Assembly (NCBI RefSeq): GCF_031877795.1
Contig: NC_133933.1
Location: forward strand, 6,074,632-6,138,631
Length of the DNA stretch: 64,000 nucleotides
Origin: Strix aluco
Lineage: Eukaryota; Chordata; Aves; Strigiformes; Strigidae
Direction: 5' to 3'
Shown here: positions 49,999-63,532 of the stretch, piece after piece
Layout of the letters: each line of letters starts with the position of its first letter
Position numbering within the stretch: position 1 is the first letter of the stretch
Position numbers and translations under genes: made by a program
Notes under the pieces: model-generated
The model's input: the letters and a program-made list of their open reading frames with translations, nothing else
Database searches by the model: none
What the model was told of the DNA's origin: nothing

Positions 49999-52560
49999 GA
50001 GCACTATATATGCATTAGATGTCGGAGAATAAGCCCAGGGACCAAACTGCAGAAAAATTGTGTACACGTCCTAAAACCTTGGTATCTTCAATCATCAAAA
50101 TCACACAGTCTTCAGCTCTGTACTCCTTCTAATGGGCAGTGTCTCCCAATTAATACAGTTACACTGAATTGTTTGAAGTGGGGTGCTTTGGCATTGAGTC
50201 TAAATATAATTGGCACAACAGAAAGACAAGAAATTCTCTGCATAGCAAACAGATTGAGTAAAAAACAGTTATAAATTTAGAGAAAAATGGAAGAGCTGAA
50301 AGACTACAACAATTACAGAGCAAAGTGAGGCAGGTCTTGAGAACACAAGAAAAAAGTGTTTTCACTGAGATTGTCAAGCTTTTGAGTTATTGAGAAAAGT
50401 GTCCTGGTTAGGATATTATCTTCAAGAGGCTCACACAATACAGCTGCTTACAGGAGGAACTGTCCATTCATTGCCTCGTTACTTCCATGCTCAAAAGCTT
50501 TTGTCCACAATAGAATTGAGAGTGAACTAACATTTATTCAAGACAAAGTAATGTATAAACAATATGCAAATACTGCAAGACGTATTTTACCCATAGATCA
50601 CAACATGGCTATCAATTTTTTTTAAACTAAGAAAATTTAATCATGAAGTTTTGCTGCAAAGAATGAAACTAAACAAGCGTATGCTCCAACAAAAACTTAG
50701 CAAGTTGATTTTTTTCTTGAAAAGAACCTGTTAACACCTTTAAATATAACATTTACACTCTATGTGAGGTAAGAAGGATGGGACTTAGCATGTGAATCAA
50801 GCAAATGAGACAAAAATCAGAGTGTGCTTATGCATCTAGTAATAAAACCAGATGTTACTACTTCAACATTTTTAATTCCTAAATTGGCATCAAAAAGACA
50901 ATAGCCATTTTTTAGCATGATGTATAATGTTATTTTCCCCTAAGAGAATGATTTTATTGAAGAGTTCCCATAACATCAAGTCTGCTACAAAAAAAAAAAA
51001 AAATTAAGAGAGAGAAAACTTAATATGAGTTAAGAACAGCTGCAGCCCACTGATGTGATCCAGGATCAACCACAAGGAAAGCAGCCTTGCAATTCTACTA
51101 ACACATCACACATCTCTACATCCCCACAGACAAAGTCATTTCTTTTTGTCATATTTATGTCAACCTGTAAGGCAGCAAACTTACAGACTGCTGCTGGCAG
51201 CGTACGTAAAAATCTTTCAACACATCACATGCCAGCAATCTGCAGGGACAGATAAGTAAGGAAAATAATCCCCCCATTTTGAAAAGAAAAATTTGTTACT
51301 GCAGTTTTTGATGTAGGAACATCTGTTCTGAACAAGAAAAATAACAAAGCAGTGTTTCACATACTTTGACCAGATAAGGGCTGAGAAAAAGAATTACACT
51401 AATTATTCCAGTAGAATTGCCCTTCCTATTACCTCAAGTTAGAACCAAATACTAGAGTGTGAACTGTCTTGCAGGTTTAGAAGATCTATATATGTCTACA
51501 GTCTCAAACTGGGAAAACACTGAAGATAGACACAAAATAAATGTATACAGAATTACAGCAATTGAAACCTAATTTATAACTTACAATATAAAGCTGTGGG
51601 TTCAAATTTATCGTTCCATTTACTTGTAATCTAACCACCAGTATTAGCCAACTTCCAAAAAAGTTTTATTAACATGACTTAAGACAGCAACTACAGTCAA
51701 AACTACTTTAACGCATTTCCAAATCATGCACATAAACTGATGAGAATGTTAATCTGGATCATTTGCTTAACTGTCTCACATTTTACTACGTTTAACCAAA
51801 TGTGTTATTATACTTTGCAGTTTGTCACTGAATAATACTGAAACCAAATCAACAGGGACTCCTAATAATTTTGCAATTCTACATTAAAGTCTCAAACGCA
51901 TTTTTCTAGTAACTTTCCTGTAAACAGAGTTTAAATAATTTTATTATCCTTCCCCAGTTAAGATGATGACTTCTTTGGTAACCTGAAGCTCATTATATCT
52001 CAGAGAAACACTTTGCAATGACAGACCAAAGCTTCCATAAGCCTTCACACAAGAGTGACTCAAATGGAGATGACTATCTGGAAAAATTTACTGGCTTAAA
52101 TTAGTGCTTCTCACTGAAATAACTGTTTCATATAGCAAACAAATTATTTTCTTAACACCATAATGTTGTGCAAACACCACGTTGCCTACTCATAACCCCT
52201 CCACTGACAAAAATACTCCTGTTGGAACTACTGCTGTCCATGTTTGCAGAGTTATGTACAATTTGTTGCCTATACAGGAAATGTATAGTCTATTTTGATA
52301 CATACATACATGCAAAGAAAGATATTTTGATGCCTCCTAGGTTAAGGGAAAAAACGTTTAAAAAAACCCCAGATTCCTAAAGGCTCCTGAGGTATATGCC
52401 AGCAAGAGGCTCCTACGACAAGGGAAGCAAAGAAGGATAAGGCTTGACAGACATAACACATTTATTTTGCACTTGAACCAGCAGACTTGTGAGAACCAGA
52501 ATCTAAACAAAAAGAAAACAAAACCAAACCAACCAACCAAAAAAACCCCAAACCCCCAAA

Positions 52561-53152
52561 CAGAATCACAGAATCAGCTAGGTTGGAAAGGACCTTGAAG
52601 ATCATCTAGTCCAACCATTAACCTAACACTGCCAGTTCCCATCTACACCATATCTCTCAGCGTTATGTCAACCCTACTCTTAAACACCTCCAGGGATGGG
52701 GACTCCACCACCTCCCTGGGCAATCCATTCCACTGCCTAATAACCCGTTCTGTAAAGAAATACTTCCTGACATCTAGTCTAAACCTTCCCTGGTGCAGCT
52801 TGAGGCCATTCCCTCTTGTCCTATCGCTTGTTACTTGGTTCAAGAGACTCATCCCCCCTCTCTGCACCCTCCTTTCAGGGAGTTGTAGAGGGCCATGAGG
52901 TCTCCCCTCAGCCTCCTCTTCTCCAGACTAAACCCCCCCAGTTCCCTCAGCTGCTCCCCATCAGACCTGTGCTCCAGACCCTGCACAAGCTTTGTTGCCC
53001 TTCTCTGGACACGCTCGAGTCATTCAAGTGCAGCACCCGGCATTTGGCCTTATTGAACCTCATACAGTTGGCCTTAGCCCATCGCTCCAGCCTGTTCAGG
53101 TCTCTCTGCAGAGCCTCCCTACCCTCAAGCAGATCAACACTCCCACCCAACA
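52561..53152 (-). mobile_element. CR1 LINE copy 3, 5'-truncated with internal deletion
   Basis: Read on the minus strand, it starts with a reverse transcriptase segment ([20 protein letters not shown], then [20 protein letters not shown]), so it reaches farther 5' than copies 1 and 2. It then jumps from the gtgctgcac point directly to ttgaatgactcgag, missing about 277 nt present in copy 1 (3640-3916 there). It continues through SDRTRGNG and [15 protein letters not shown] to the gattctgtgattctg tail. A 2-nt loss in the cagagag-ggggatgag region also shifts the frame. It lies in TASP1 intron 10, in the same orientation as the gene. A/C-rich flanks at both ends share a 16-mer. Confidence 0.95.
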
Positions 53153-56100
53153 AAATTCACAAAAATTCACAAAAAAAAACCCCAAACCAGAAAACCTGTC
53201 TTCAACCAGAAGCTTCTAACCTTGCCTGAAAACCACTTGGAGATCATAGAGAAAACCCCTAATAATCACACAGAAAGCATCAGAACTGGCTTTTCAGAGA
53301 CACGTATCTTCTTGGAGCATGCCACAGTACAGCTTCTAAGGCAGTGTTTCTTTCAAAGTGCAAAGCTGATCAACAGAGAAATAGGACTTCCCTCTTCTGT
53401 GGATATTTAAATGTGCAATTTCTGAGAATAATACCACTTTTCCTATTCAGACACTCTTCATTGATTCCTACAAGATCCCCACAAGAACAATCTGGCAATC
53501 TACAACCTCTTTTTTTTCATAGTCTCTTTTTCCTCCTGCTATTCTATTATAACTTAACAGCTATATATGTATCAGCAGTCCTCTCAAGTTACTATTTCAG
53601 CCAAAAATAGCACCAAGCCCCCAAAAGGCATTTTTTTGAGCTTTGAGCACAGCAAGATGGTCATTCCTGCACTCCATGCACCAGATATTGCTGATTAATG
53701 AATCAGGCAAACCAGCAGTACCTGTGACGTTGCACAGTGCTGTACAACACGTGAGATACGTGTCTTTTGGCAGAGGAATGAGAGACAGGGACCGATCACG
53801 GAAACCTGCTACTATGCTGACAAATGACAATAATTTTTCCACTGTCATTCATAATTCCAGCAGTGGGCAGATACTCTAGAAAGCAACTCTCTGGTACCTA
53901 AATGTCAATATATGCACAAGACAAGAAATGTCTCAGGGTTGCATACCTTAGCAGGCAGAAATATGAACTGCACACCTTACCGACCCATTTAAAGATTGAA
54001 GACTTTTTTGTTATAGTCCATAAAGTTATATAGAAGTGCATAACATGATTCACATTTTTAGTGTCTTCTGCGTATACCTGATCACATTAGCAAGGAACAA
54101 AGCTTAGCAAAGGCAAGTTTTATGAGCATATGAACCACTAGCTGTTACGCTGTAGAGCCAGGGCCAGTCTTTGCATTTCAAGCACTGTTTAGCTGTACGC
54201 ATATGATGTTTTTTAAGCTCTAAGACTTTTTGAACGTTTTGTTCCATTTAGCTTGTCAGTAAATGAAGCCAATGTAATTCAATAGCATACCACCAGATAG
54301 GTACATACTGCAGCACAGTAGCTATGGAGACAATCCAGATGCTGTTTGTGAAAGTGTCAGTTGCTGAACTGAGAAAATAGACAAGGCTGTAATGTTTAAG
54401 CTGGAGCTTAAAATTTTGTATTTTTCCTTCCTAAGCGATCTTTAACAGTCAATAACTCTATTCTGTAGCAATTTGCTAGTCAGCCTAGGCACAATTTTCA
54501 CAACCAAGTTACTGGGGTTTTTTGTGGGTTTGTTTAATTTTTTTTTTAAGACTGTTAACATCTGTAATTTTCAGCTATCATGTTGGATACTATTTTACAG
54601 TGCATGCTATTTTAAAGAAAAGGTAAGAAATCTGAGCTATAATGTTTAAACTTGAACCTAACCTTCTGCACCAAACAGTAACTACTACTCATAGGTTATA
54701 CAAACCTTAACTTTGGTCCTTAATTTGAGCTTCATGCAAGAAACTAAGGATTAAATTACTGTTTTTTCCTCAACATAGCGACTTCTCAAGTAGATTTCTA
54801 ATGCTTGAAATAACCACAACAAGAAGGGAAAGAACCCAGCACAATGTAAGCTGAACATCCCATACAACGCGTGCTCTGCATCTTATAATGTTCTACCAAT
54901 GGAACCAAGATGGCAAACGAAAGGAAGGCCTTCTGCAAGGCAAGGGCCTCCAAGCAGCGTGTCAGAAAGAAATTGTTTTTCTGCTTCTTTTGATGGGAGA
55001 TGCTTTCAAGTCAGGAAATTAGAAACAGGTGTGCCAGAGGGCACACACACATCCATGCACCACACTGAAAAACACGCGTTTTCAATTTTCAGACATGAAA
55101 GAGACTCCTGTTGAATGGAAGGAGAAATGAAAATCTAGCTTTCTTTCTGCAAGCCATAAGCAGAGAGCTTATGGAGCTTTGACAAGCTGCCGGAGCCTGT
55201 CTAGCTATTGAAACATACAGTACCTCAACACAAAGTGTTGGAACTTGTTTTAAAGGAGTACAAAATGGAAACTTGCATTACTCACATCCATTCGAGAATG
55301 GAAAAATTAATCTAGTTTACTCCACTGCCAAAGTATGACTCTTCTTTTTCAGAAGCTAAAGATAGAAGATACAGGTTATCTGTATTTTATTATCCATGCC
55401 ATACAGCAGAGTCTGAACCTGGTCCTGTTAAGTTGTTTCAACTTTCATGTTATTTTCAGTTACATAGTAGTGCCTAGAAGTGTCAGTTAACAAGTTAAAA
55501 ACCTACTATTTCTGCTTTATTTCCTGAATAACTTCTAGTTACACCTAATGGAAACAGTGAAACCTGTATTTTAGTAAGCTGCGGTTGTCATTACCAGTAT
55601 TTCTAGAAAGAGCTGACTAAAAGCTTGCAAGCCAGTGATTTTAAAAAACAAAGTACAATAAAGATATTTGGCCAGTAAGATACTGATACAGTCGGTTACA
55701 TATTAAAATAAAAATTTAAAGTCTAATTCCAAAAAGACATAAAATGCTACAGTCTAGCATAATGCACTACACTACTAAATTAAAGTTGCATAACTTCTAG
55801 CTTTTTGTACTCTATCAGCTGCTGCATCTCGCCTTCATACTAGCAGGGGAAATTTTTAACTTACTGACCTGCTGCCAGGAAGAACACCTGCAAACAAAGT
55901 CCTGTCCAATTCCTAAATCATTGATCCTAGAGGGATCAACGGAGAACGTTCTTGTTGCAGACAGAAAATTCTTAGATGGTTTAACTTCCGAAGTAACGAA
56001 CACCTACTAAGAATATGCAAATAGAAACTTTCCAAAAGGTTGTAACTTCAGTAAACTTGGGTAGGTTTCAAAGATAGCAAAAGACAAATTCAACATCCAG

Positions 56101-58020
56101 AGAAACTCTGTCTAAAGTAGCTTCTCTAAGGAAAGGTGGCAAAACACTTTCTATATCTTAAAGTTTTTAAGATGGGCAAAATAAACTAAAATCACTCTGA
56201 AGAACAACTCATCTGGCTTTTCTATAATTTTACGGATAAGGGAAAAGAAAAAGGCTAAAGACTTAAAATATGCCAAATGTATGAATCCTTCACTTCTAAA
56301 TAATGGGAAATTCCAGGTAACTATTAAAAAAAGCTATTTGTTTCAATTATTATGAACAAGAACTACGGATATACCTCGAATGAAGAAAAACTGTAGTTCC
56401 ATTGAAGAGGATGTGCATTTTACATTCTTCTTTATATATATATTTTGAAATATTAATTTCAGTTAAACTGAAAAGGAAAATGCAAACTCTTTTTTGCCTA
56501 GGCCTTCATCAGAAGCTTTGTTGGTATTGATCTCTTTGTAAAACTACTACAGCTTTCCAAACTACACCACTTTTGTCATATAAAACTTACAGGAAATAAG
56601 AGAGCAGCTTATGTGTTGGCTAACTAAATGTATACAACCGTTTTCTTCCAATCGCAGAAAAACATCTAAGACCTAAAAAAAGAGTTCAGCCATCTCCATT
56701 TCACTTTATATCCTTGCACCTATTTCAAGCCATCTGGGCAAGGCACAGCAAACTGGAACAGGACTAACAGTGTTCAGAGAAGGAGATGGTGCTGCACGGC
56801 TGGCTGCTGCCCCTGGTTATGAGCGCACTGCTCTGTGAGCAGCGGGCCTTCTGCAGGAGACTACCACTTCTAAAAAGCCCGTGCAACTTCACACTTAATG
56901 TAATAATATATTGTAAGTCCAATTAAAATTTCAAGAGGCAATAAGCGCTCTTTGATTGTTGCATCCATCCAGTTCCGCTTCAAAACAACCCTTCCGAAGG
57001 CAATTCAAACAATCATTCTGATTATTTTGTGGACAAACCCCTCAGCTTTGAACACTGCGGTACTGGGTTTAATTGACTGCTTCTTAATGCTACCATTGCC
57101 ACAAATCATCTCTGGCTGTTGCTTCCTCTCTCTTCACACAGCCTTGCGGTGGTAGTGAGTTAGTTCAGACACCACATGCTACAGCACTGGAGCCTCCAAA
57201 CGCCATCTGGACACAAAGGCTGAGCTCTTGACAGAAGCATTCACTTCAGAGGTAAATACTGATCTGTCTGGAGATAGACCTCTTTCTTCCTCTACCCTCT
57301 GGTTCACTGTAACAATGACATAACTCTCCTCCACATGCAGCTGCTTCATCTGTGATGCATTAAATTACCTATTATTCCCCAAATCTTACAGAACCAAACT
57401 GATTTTGAGAGATAATACATATTTCTACAAAGAGATTAACTGAATCATAGTACCTATCTCACATAGCATAGCTCAAATGATCTATACAGGATATAAGATT
57501 TGATGTGAAATTCCCCTGGACCTTTGGAGCAATGACTCAGGAGGACTCAGGCCAGACAGACAGACAGCACCTGCCCAGGCATCCGCCATCACTGGATTCC
57601 AGCTCAGCCACTGCTGTTCTCAACACACGGGGATCACAAAGCCAAAGTCCTACATCACAAGCCAATTTACTGGCGTTAAAGCTTCCTTGAAAAACATTTA
57701 CTTCATAGATTTGCACATCACTGTGGTTCTTGTGTTTTCAAGTTTTCAAGTCAGAATCTACAACTCAGTGGCTTCCGTAAGGAGAGACCAAAATGTTGGC
57801 TGAGGGCATAGCTCAACAAGCACAAACCATCTCCAGGTGTCATTTCCTATTCCACATTACCTGTTCCATTTTGTCAGCAAAAGCATCCATGAGGCACACA
57901 ATGGACTGGAAAGAAGAACAGATCTGAACAAAAAGTAAAAGTCTAAGCAGGAAAAGGCAGGGGGAGGAAGAGTGAACACGCTCATTTCCTTATTGATAAG
58001 GATTTAGAAAACAAGAGAAC

Positions 58021-58089
58021 CCTCCTTGAGCAGGGAGCTGGACTAGATGATGTCCACAGGTTCATTCCAAGCTAACAATTCAGTGATTC
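58021..58089 (+). mobile_element. Old CR1 3'-tail fragment
   Basis: A short fragment with the CR1 3' UTR phrases ttgagcagggagctggacta, gatgatgtccacagg, ttcattccaagctaac and cagtgattc. It is more diverged than copies 1-3 and of a different subfamily, since the others lack the gagcaggg start. It is antisense to TASP1 in intron 10. Confidence 0.85.
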
Positions 58090-61000
58090 CTCACAACACA
58101 AAACATGCTATTTTTCACTTAATGGAATGATGCATCACATATACATATGTATATCTAACACCACTTTTAAAGTATTTTGATGTAATCCCTAAAACGCCTT
58201 TGTGAGAACAGAGGTCACTGCTTTTGACCAAAGACCTTAGTAGCCAGTCCTTTAGGATCTTGGTGAATTCACCAACACAAGAAATTCTTAAGGGAGTCAG
58301 GCACATTCTGCTTATTTACACAGAATACATACAGTCTGTGTACGTAATCCTAAAACATTGCTGTTATCTGTATCTGATTTTCAGTCAGTCAGGAATAGAC
58401 TCTGGGCACGAGAGAAGAGCCAGACATCACTGAAAGACTTATCCCAGTCTGAATCCTCAACTACACCTCAGTGTGGGTCCATAAATCTGGTATCCCTGCT
58501 ACTTTCTTAACAAAGCACAACTTCGGGCTCAGTCCTGAAGCCCAGTTATATTTGTTAACATGGTTAATTCTTCTAAAAGAGCTCAATATATTTAAAGATT
58601 CTACTCCTTTTTCTTTAGGATTATAAACCATAATGAGGTCCCATTTAAATTCTCCCTAGGCCAGCACATCACTGTACCTTTCTTGTATAAAGTATTCTCC
58701 TCAGATGGATTCTAGTAAAAGATGGAGACTTTGTGGCTTTGTGTTACAGAATTTCTGCATTTTGTAAATAATACAGGACCTTTTGTCTATCTTCAGAAAC
58801 GCAATATTAAAAGGTTTGCTGGCTTCGATGGCTGATAGACATACACAAAGCACACCACCCATGCATGATGAATGAGTAGGTATGCTTTCTACTACTTACT
58901 GTTGTAAAGATGTAAAAATGAATGCAACACGTTATTCTCAGTCTCAACATTTCCACTCAAAAATGCCACTTACAGTTGCATTTTCAAAGCCTATTTATCT
59001 TTATCTTTTATATTTAAGTTTTTGTATATCCAAAGAGAATTATTACTTTTCAACTTATCTCCCAGGAAAAACACTGCCTGCCTCTTACTCCACTGGTATT
59101 ACTTTTGGCACAGTTGGCAGATGAATATTCACAATCATCATGGATATTCCAACCGTGGAGGAGATTCAGTGTCACATTTGATATTATTTTGAACGAGAAG
59201 AATATACACAAAGTCTTTGATTCCTATTATGTTCAGGAAAAAATAGGAAATGTTTTCTTAAAGTACAGCCAAAAAACGGACTATTGTTTCTTCTGCGGTT
59301 GGGTTTTTTTTTCACTAATGTTTTCCCTCCAAATAATACCCATCTTCCTGTGTTTACATTCATATACCAACAAAAAACATTCACTGAAGAGTTCCAAGTG
59401 GCCTTACAAGTGTGTTTTTGGCCTCTTTCTTTTGGGAGGCAGTAGGGGTGCTTAAAGAGGAGGCCGTTTTGTTTGTGTGTGCGTGTCTAAATGTGTGCAC
59501 ATGCACGTACAAGCTTTTAAAGACCAAAGATTCAGCTTCTACTATGTTGATCCAAAAACCAGTTTAGCTGTTACCTACATTTATACTAAATAAAGGCCAC
59601 TGGTAATGCTCATCTCATTTAACAAGCTTTCGCTCACTCTCTATCATTATTCTTGCATGGAATGGCACTTGCATTATGTTGTTAGATGTCACAGTTAAGG
59701 TTGCCCAGGTACCTTAGCTATGTCTGCAACTGCAACATTCTCCAAATTTCTTGAATTTTAATATTGGTTTTGAGATACTTAGAGAATTCCTGTAATGTTT
59801 ATCCTTCAGTTGCCAGTAAAGTCCCACAACTGTATTTTTTTTAAAAAATAATTTTAATATAATTCAGAGTTCACACATTGAAACATCTCCAAAAAAATCA
59901 GAAATATTTCACTTGTTTACATAGAAACTGAATTTTAGACTGAGTGTTACAGAATAAACTTTGAATTTAAGGTCCTTTATATTCAGTCATTCCTAAGCTC
60001 CACCGTCTCCCCCATCCTGTCTTTAGAAAATCTTCATCTTTTGATTTCAGTTCTCCTACCCCCTGTTAAACTATAGCCATAAAATATGAGTTTTACAATA
60101 TCCTGTATTTTATAAATCATGAACTAACTTTTGAAAAGCCAAAAAAAATAAAACCAAAGACAGTGTGGCTAAACAACAAGGCCAAGAGACTGTTAGAGGT
60201 AAGAAAATACCATTCAAAAAGTTGAAGTCATGCCCAAACAAGTTCAGAACCACCACCTTTGGCACATTCAATATAAAATCACGATAAAAATGGCCAAAAA
60301 TATTTGAGAAACAACTTGCTAAAGGCATAAGAACTAATACCAAATCCTCCCTGAAGACACAAAAGCAGGAAACCTGCCAGCATCCACAGGGCCAACAGAA
60401 GATCTAGAGGGAAAAGCATGTCTTCAAATAATGTATGACTATTGAAAGAAAGCTACATGAATTTGGAAGTACTTTTAATCAAGTACTTTTATGGTCATGC
60501 CTTCCCTCCCCCCCCCTTTTTTTTATGGGGAAGGTACTGAAAGACATGTCTTAAATTGAAGCTTCAATAGGAGGATTTTAGAACAAAATTAACAAAAATT
60601 CAAGAATAAAACCTACTGTGTTACTAATTGTGGCATTTAAACTAACACTTTTATTTTTCCAAGAAAGCTTCTACAAAGGTAAACCATCACAGAATAAGAA
60701 ACACATTCCCAGCAAAATTTAAATAACTGGTCTCCTAAGTATAAAAAGAAATAAGAAATCTTGAGAAAATCATCCCGACTTATTAAAACCAAAGATATCT
60801 CCAGCTTATAAAGTCCAAATATTACAAATTTCTAGAAGCTTGGATAACACAGTGGAGTTGCTTTTCCCAGTCCCATACTGTTCCTTGGAGACCTGCAAAC
60901 ACCCTCTATCTGCCAATTGTGCATGGATTTCAGTGTGCAAGGCACTGTACTCTGTATACTTTGAATTACTGTTCCAAACTCTCCTTTCCCCACACCAGAG

Positions 61001-62403
61001 GTTTTCCCCAACCCATTCAATCTCTTGCTGACCATATCGTCCAAAACGCAAAGACATGAGCAATTTCATAAGTATGGCATCAAAATAGTTTACAAAACCT
61101 GACCCTTAAAAATTGCTTGTAGGAAACTAATGCCAAAGAACATCTTTTTTCAAGGCCTAATATACAGCCTGATATAACAAACTCTCAGAGCTTGAATTTC
61201 TATCCCCAGCTATCATTAAAACAATTTAAAAAGTCTAAACCAGCACAATTGTGAAAACTCTCATTTCCCAAAGAATCCTTAAGTTAAAATTATTTGGTTT
61301 AACATATATTGATACTTAATCATTTTGAGTGTACTTCCGATAAAGCTTTAAGGGAATCATAGTTAAACTTTTCTCTTCATACAAGATTTTTATTTTTAAA
61401 TCCCAAAGTTGATTAGATGAATCAGCTATTCTGTGAAGTCATTTAACAATAAATATTAAAAATCTACACATACAGCTCTATACACACAGCAACCAAAGCC
61501 TAAATTTTCTTTTTTTTTTTTTTCTCCCCATAAAACAGAAAAAAAAAAATCCCTGTAGAAAATGTTAGGATAAATCTGTGCCAAATATACCACTTAAAGA
61601 CAAATTAAAATGAAGAGACATGTGAAATTAAAACAATAAAATGTTATATTGTGAAAACCACAGAAATCTAAACTGATTATAAATTTTGGTTATTTTATGT
61701 ACATATTTTAAATACTTTTACATACAAGTGTATATATCTGTATGTAAAATGAAACATGAAATGAATGTGCATGCACACACTTTTTTTATTTATATATAAC
61801 ATGCAAGTTTCATTTGTTGCTGTTTTTTAAAAATGTATGTCCACACAAAACCGATTTAGAAACCTACGAGAGCAGGGTAGAATCACTACAAATAACATTA
61901 CATATAATATCACAAATACAGTCTGGTCTGATTTTAGGTGCATCGAGTAACTACACGTATCTTCTCTTAAGAAGCACTGTCAATCTTAGAGCTTTCCAAA
62001 CCAAGGCATCTTCTGGAGTTTAGACAGCACCTTTATTTTCTAAAAATTTTATCCAACAACAATGTATGTTAACATATTATTTTCTCACTTAGCCTTGGCA
62101 ATTTCACCTTTTGAATATCTGCAGATGTTTATGCCCCCATTCTCAACCCCTGTTGTGATCCAGCCAAGTTTCATACTTTCAACCTTTCCTATAATTTAAT
62201 TTTTTCATCCCTGTATCCCTTAATTAACTTCATGGTTCACATTGTTGGATGCTCATATTTTAAACAAGAGTCAGGCATCAATATATTTTAAAACTGTACT
62301 AAACATAAATTACATTATAAAACATTATGAGCTTCTGAAAATGGAAAAAAGAATGGTATTGATTACAGAAGAGTTCTCACTTCCTGTAAACATTTCTATC
62401 TCC

Positions 62404-62436
62404 CTCTCTCTCACACACACACATACACACACACAC
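62404..62436. repeat. (CT)n(CA)n microsatellite
   Basis: Ct repeats run into ca repeats, interrupted once by at. It is the longest CA-type microsatellite in the window and is likely polymorphic. Confidence 0.9.
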
Positions 62437-63499
62437 TTTAAAGGAAAACCAGAAACAAGAGTTTAATTAAACACCACTAGTCTGAATTTCAAATCACTGC
62501 ATAAACAGATGGCCATGCTTCATAGACAGCCAGCAGTCTATTTCAATTAACTGGGATCAGTACTAACGTAATGTCATGGAAGCTAGATTTGAACCAAAGT
62601 AACAGAAATATATATATAAATATATGTGCAAGAGTCATAAATACTATAACATTAAAGTATTTACCACTGTATAAAATTGGTACCAGCAAAAAGACAGGAG
62701 GCTTCTATTTAAGGCTATCATTAAACCCAGACATCTCCTTTAAGTGTCTCAGGATGCTTGCTGGTACTTGCGCAGACTTCAAATCCAGCTGACTTTGTAA
62801 AGAACGGTTTAAAAAAAATAAACAAAAGTGTCCTTTTCAGCTTTTGCACAAGCAATCTCTAATTATTATTAGTCTCTAATATTGGACTTATAATCGCTAA
62901 TTGTTATGGTCCCCAATACTGCAATATTTAAATATATTTGCTTACATAGGTATACATTTATTAAACTAAAATCAATATGGTGCTCCTTGAGTAGAAAGAT
63001 CTTCCAGCACTTCTGCATTCAGTAGGACTTTCCGTTGATAAGTACTAGAAAGGACACTTGCTATTACTAACGTTGAACTTAAGGGTGAACATCTACACAG
63101 ATTTTCAACAGTGCAAGACAGACTTAAATGTAGGGGAAATTAGAAAGATATATGAATTCAAAAGCAACACAGGGTATTTCTGATGCTTTTCAGCCTCTGT
63201 CAAATTTGAGTTCTACACGCTGTTACCTACACTATTTCTGTAACAGGACTCATAACTCTGCAGTACTCTCGGGATATAGTTTACATTACCTAAATCTGAA
63301 CTCTTCAGATTTTTTTCATCTCTCTATACTGAACACTAATAACTCTGACCATTAAGAGTAGTCCAAATCATAAATTTTGTGTCCTGACATAAGCATTTAT
63401 GAAAAAGTGTTACAAGTAGTTTTTCTATTTGAGACTGTTCATAAAACTAAGGGGAAAAAAAAAAATAGAAGAGATGAAATGCAGTCCTTTCAACTGCTT

Positions 63500-63532
63500 T
63501 TATGCAGGAGTTGCAAAGTAACTCCTGCATAA
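63500..63532. repeat. Perfect 13-bp inverted repeat with 7-nt loop
   Basis: The arms ttatgcaggagtt (63500-63512) and aactcctgcataa (63520-63532) are exact reverse complements around gcaaagt. The pairing does not extend on either side. It lies in TASP1 intron 10. Confidence 0.9.

Noticed and set aside
55815..56003. A possible additional TASP1 exon, with a gtaag-like donor on the minus strand near 55862.
   Set aside because: The translation does not match any part of taspase 1, and the frame is short.
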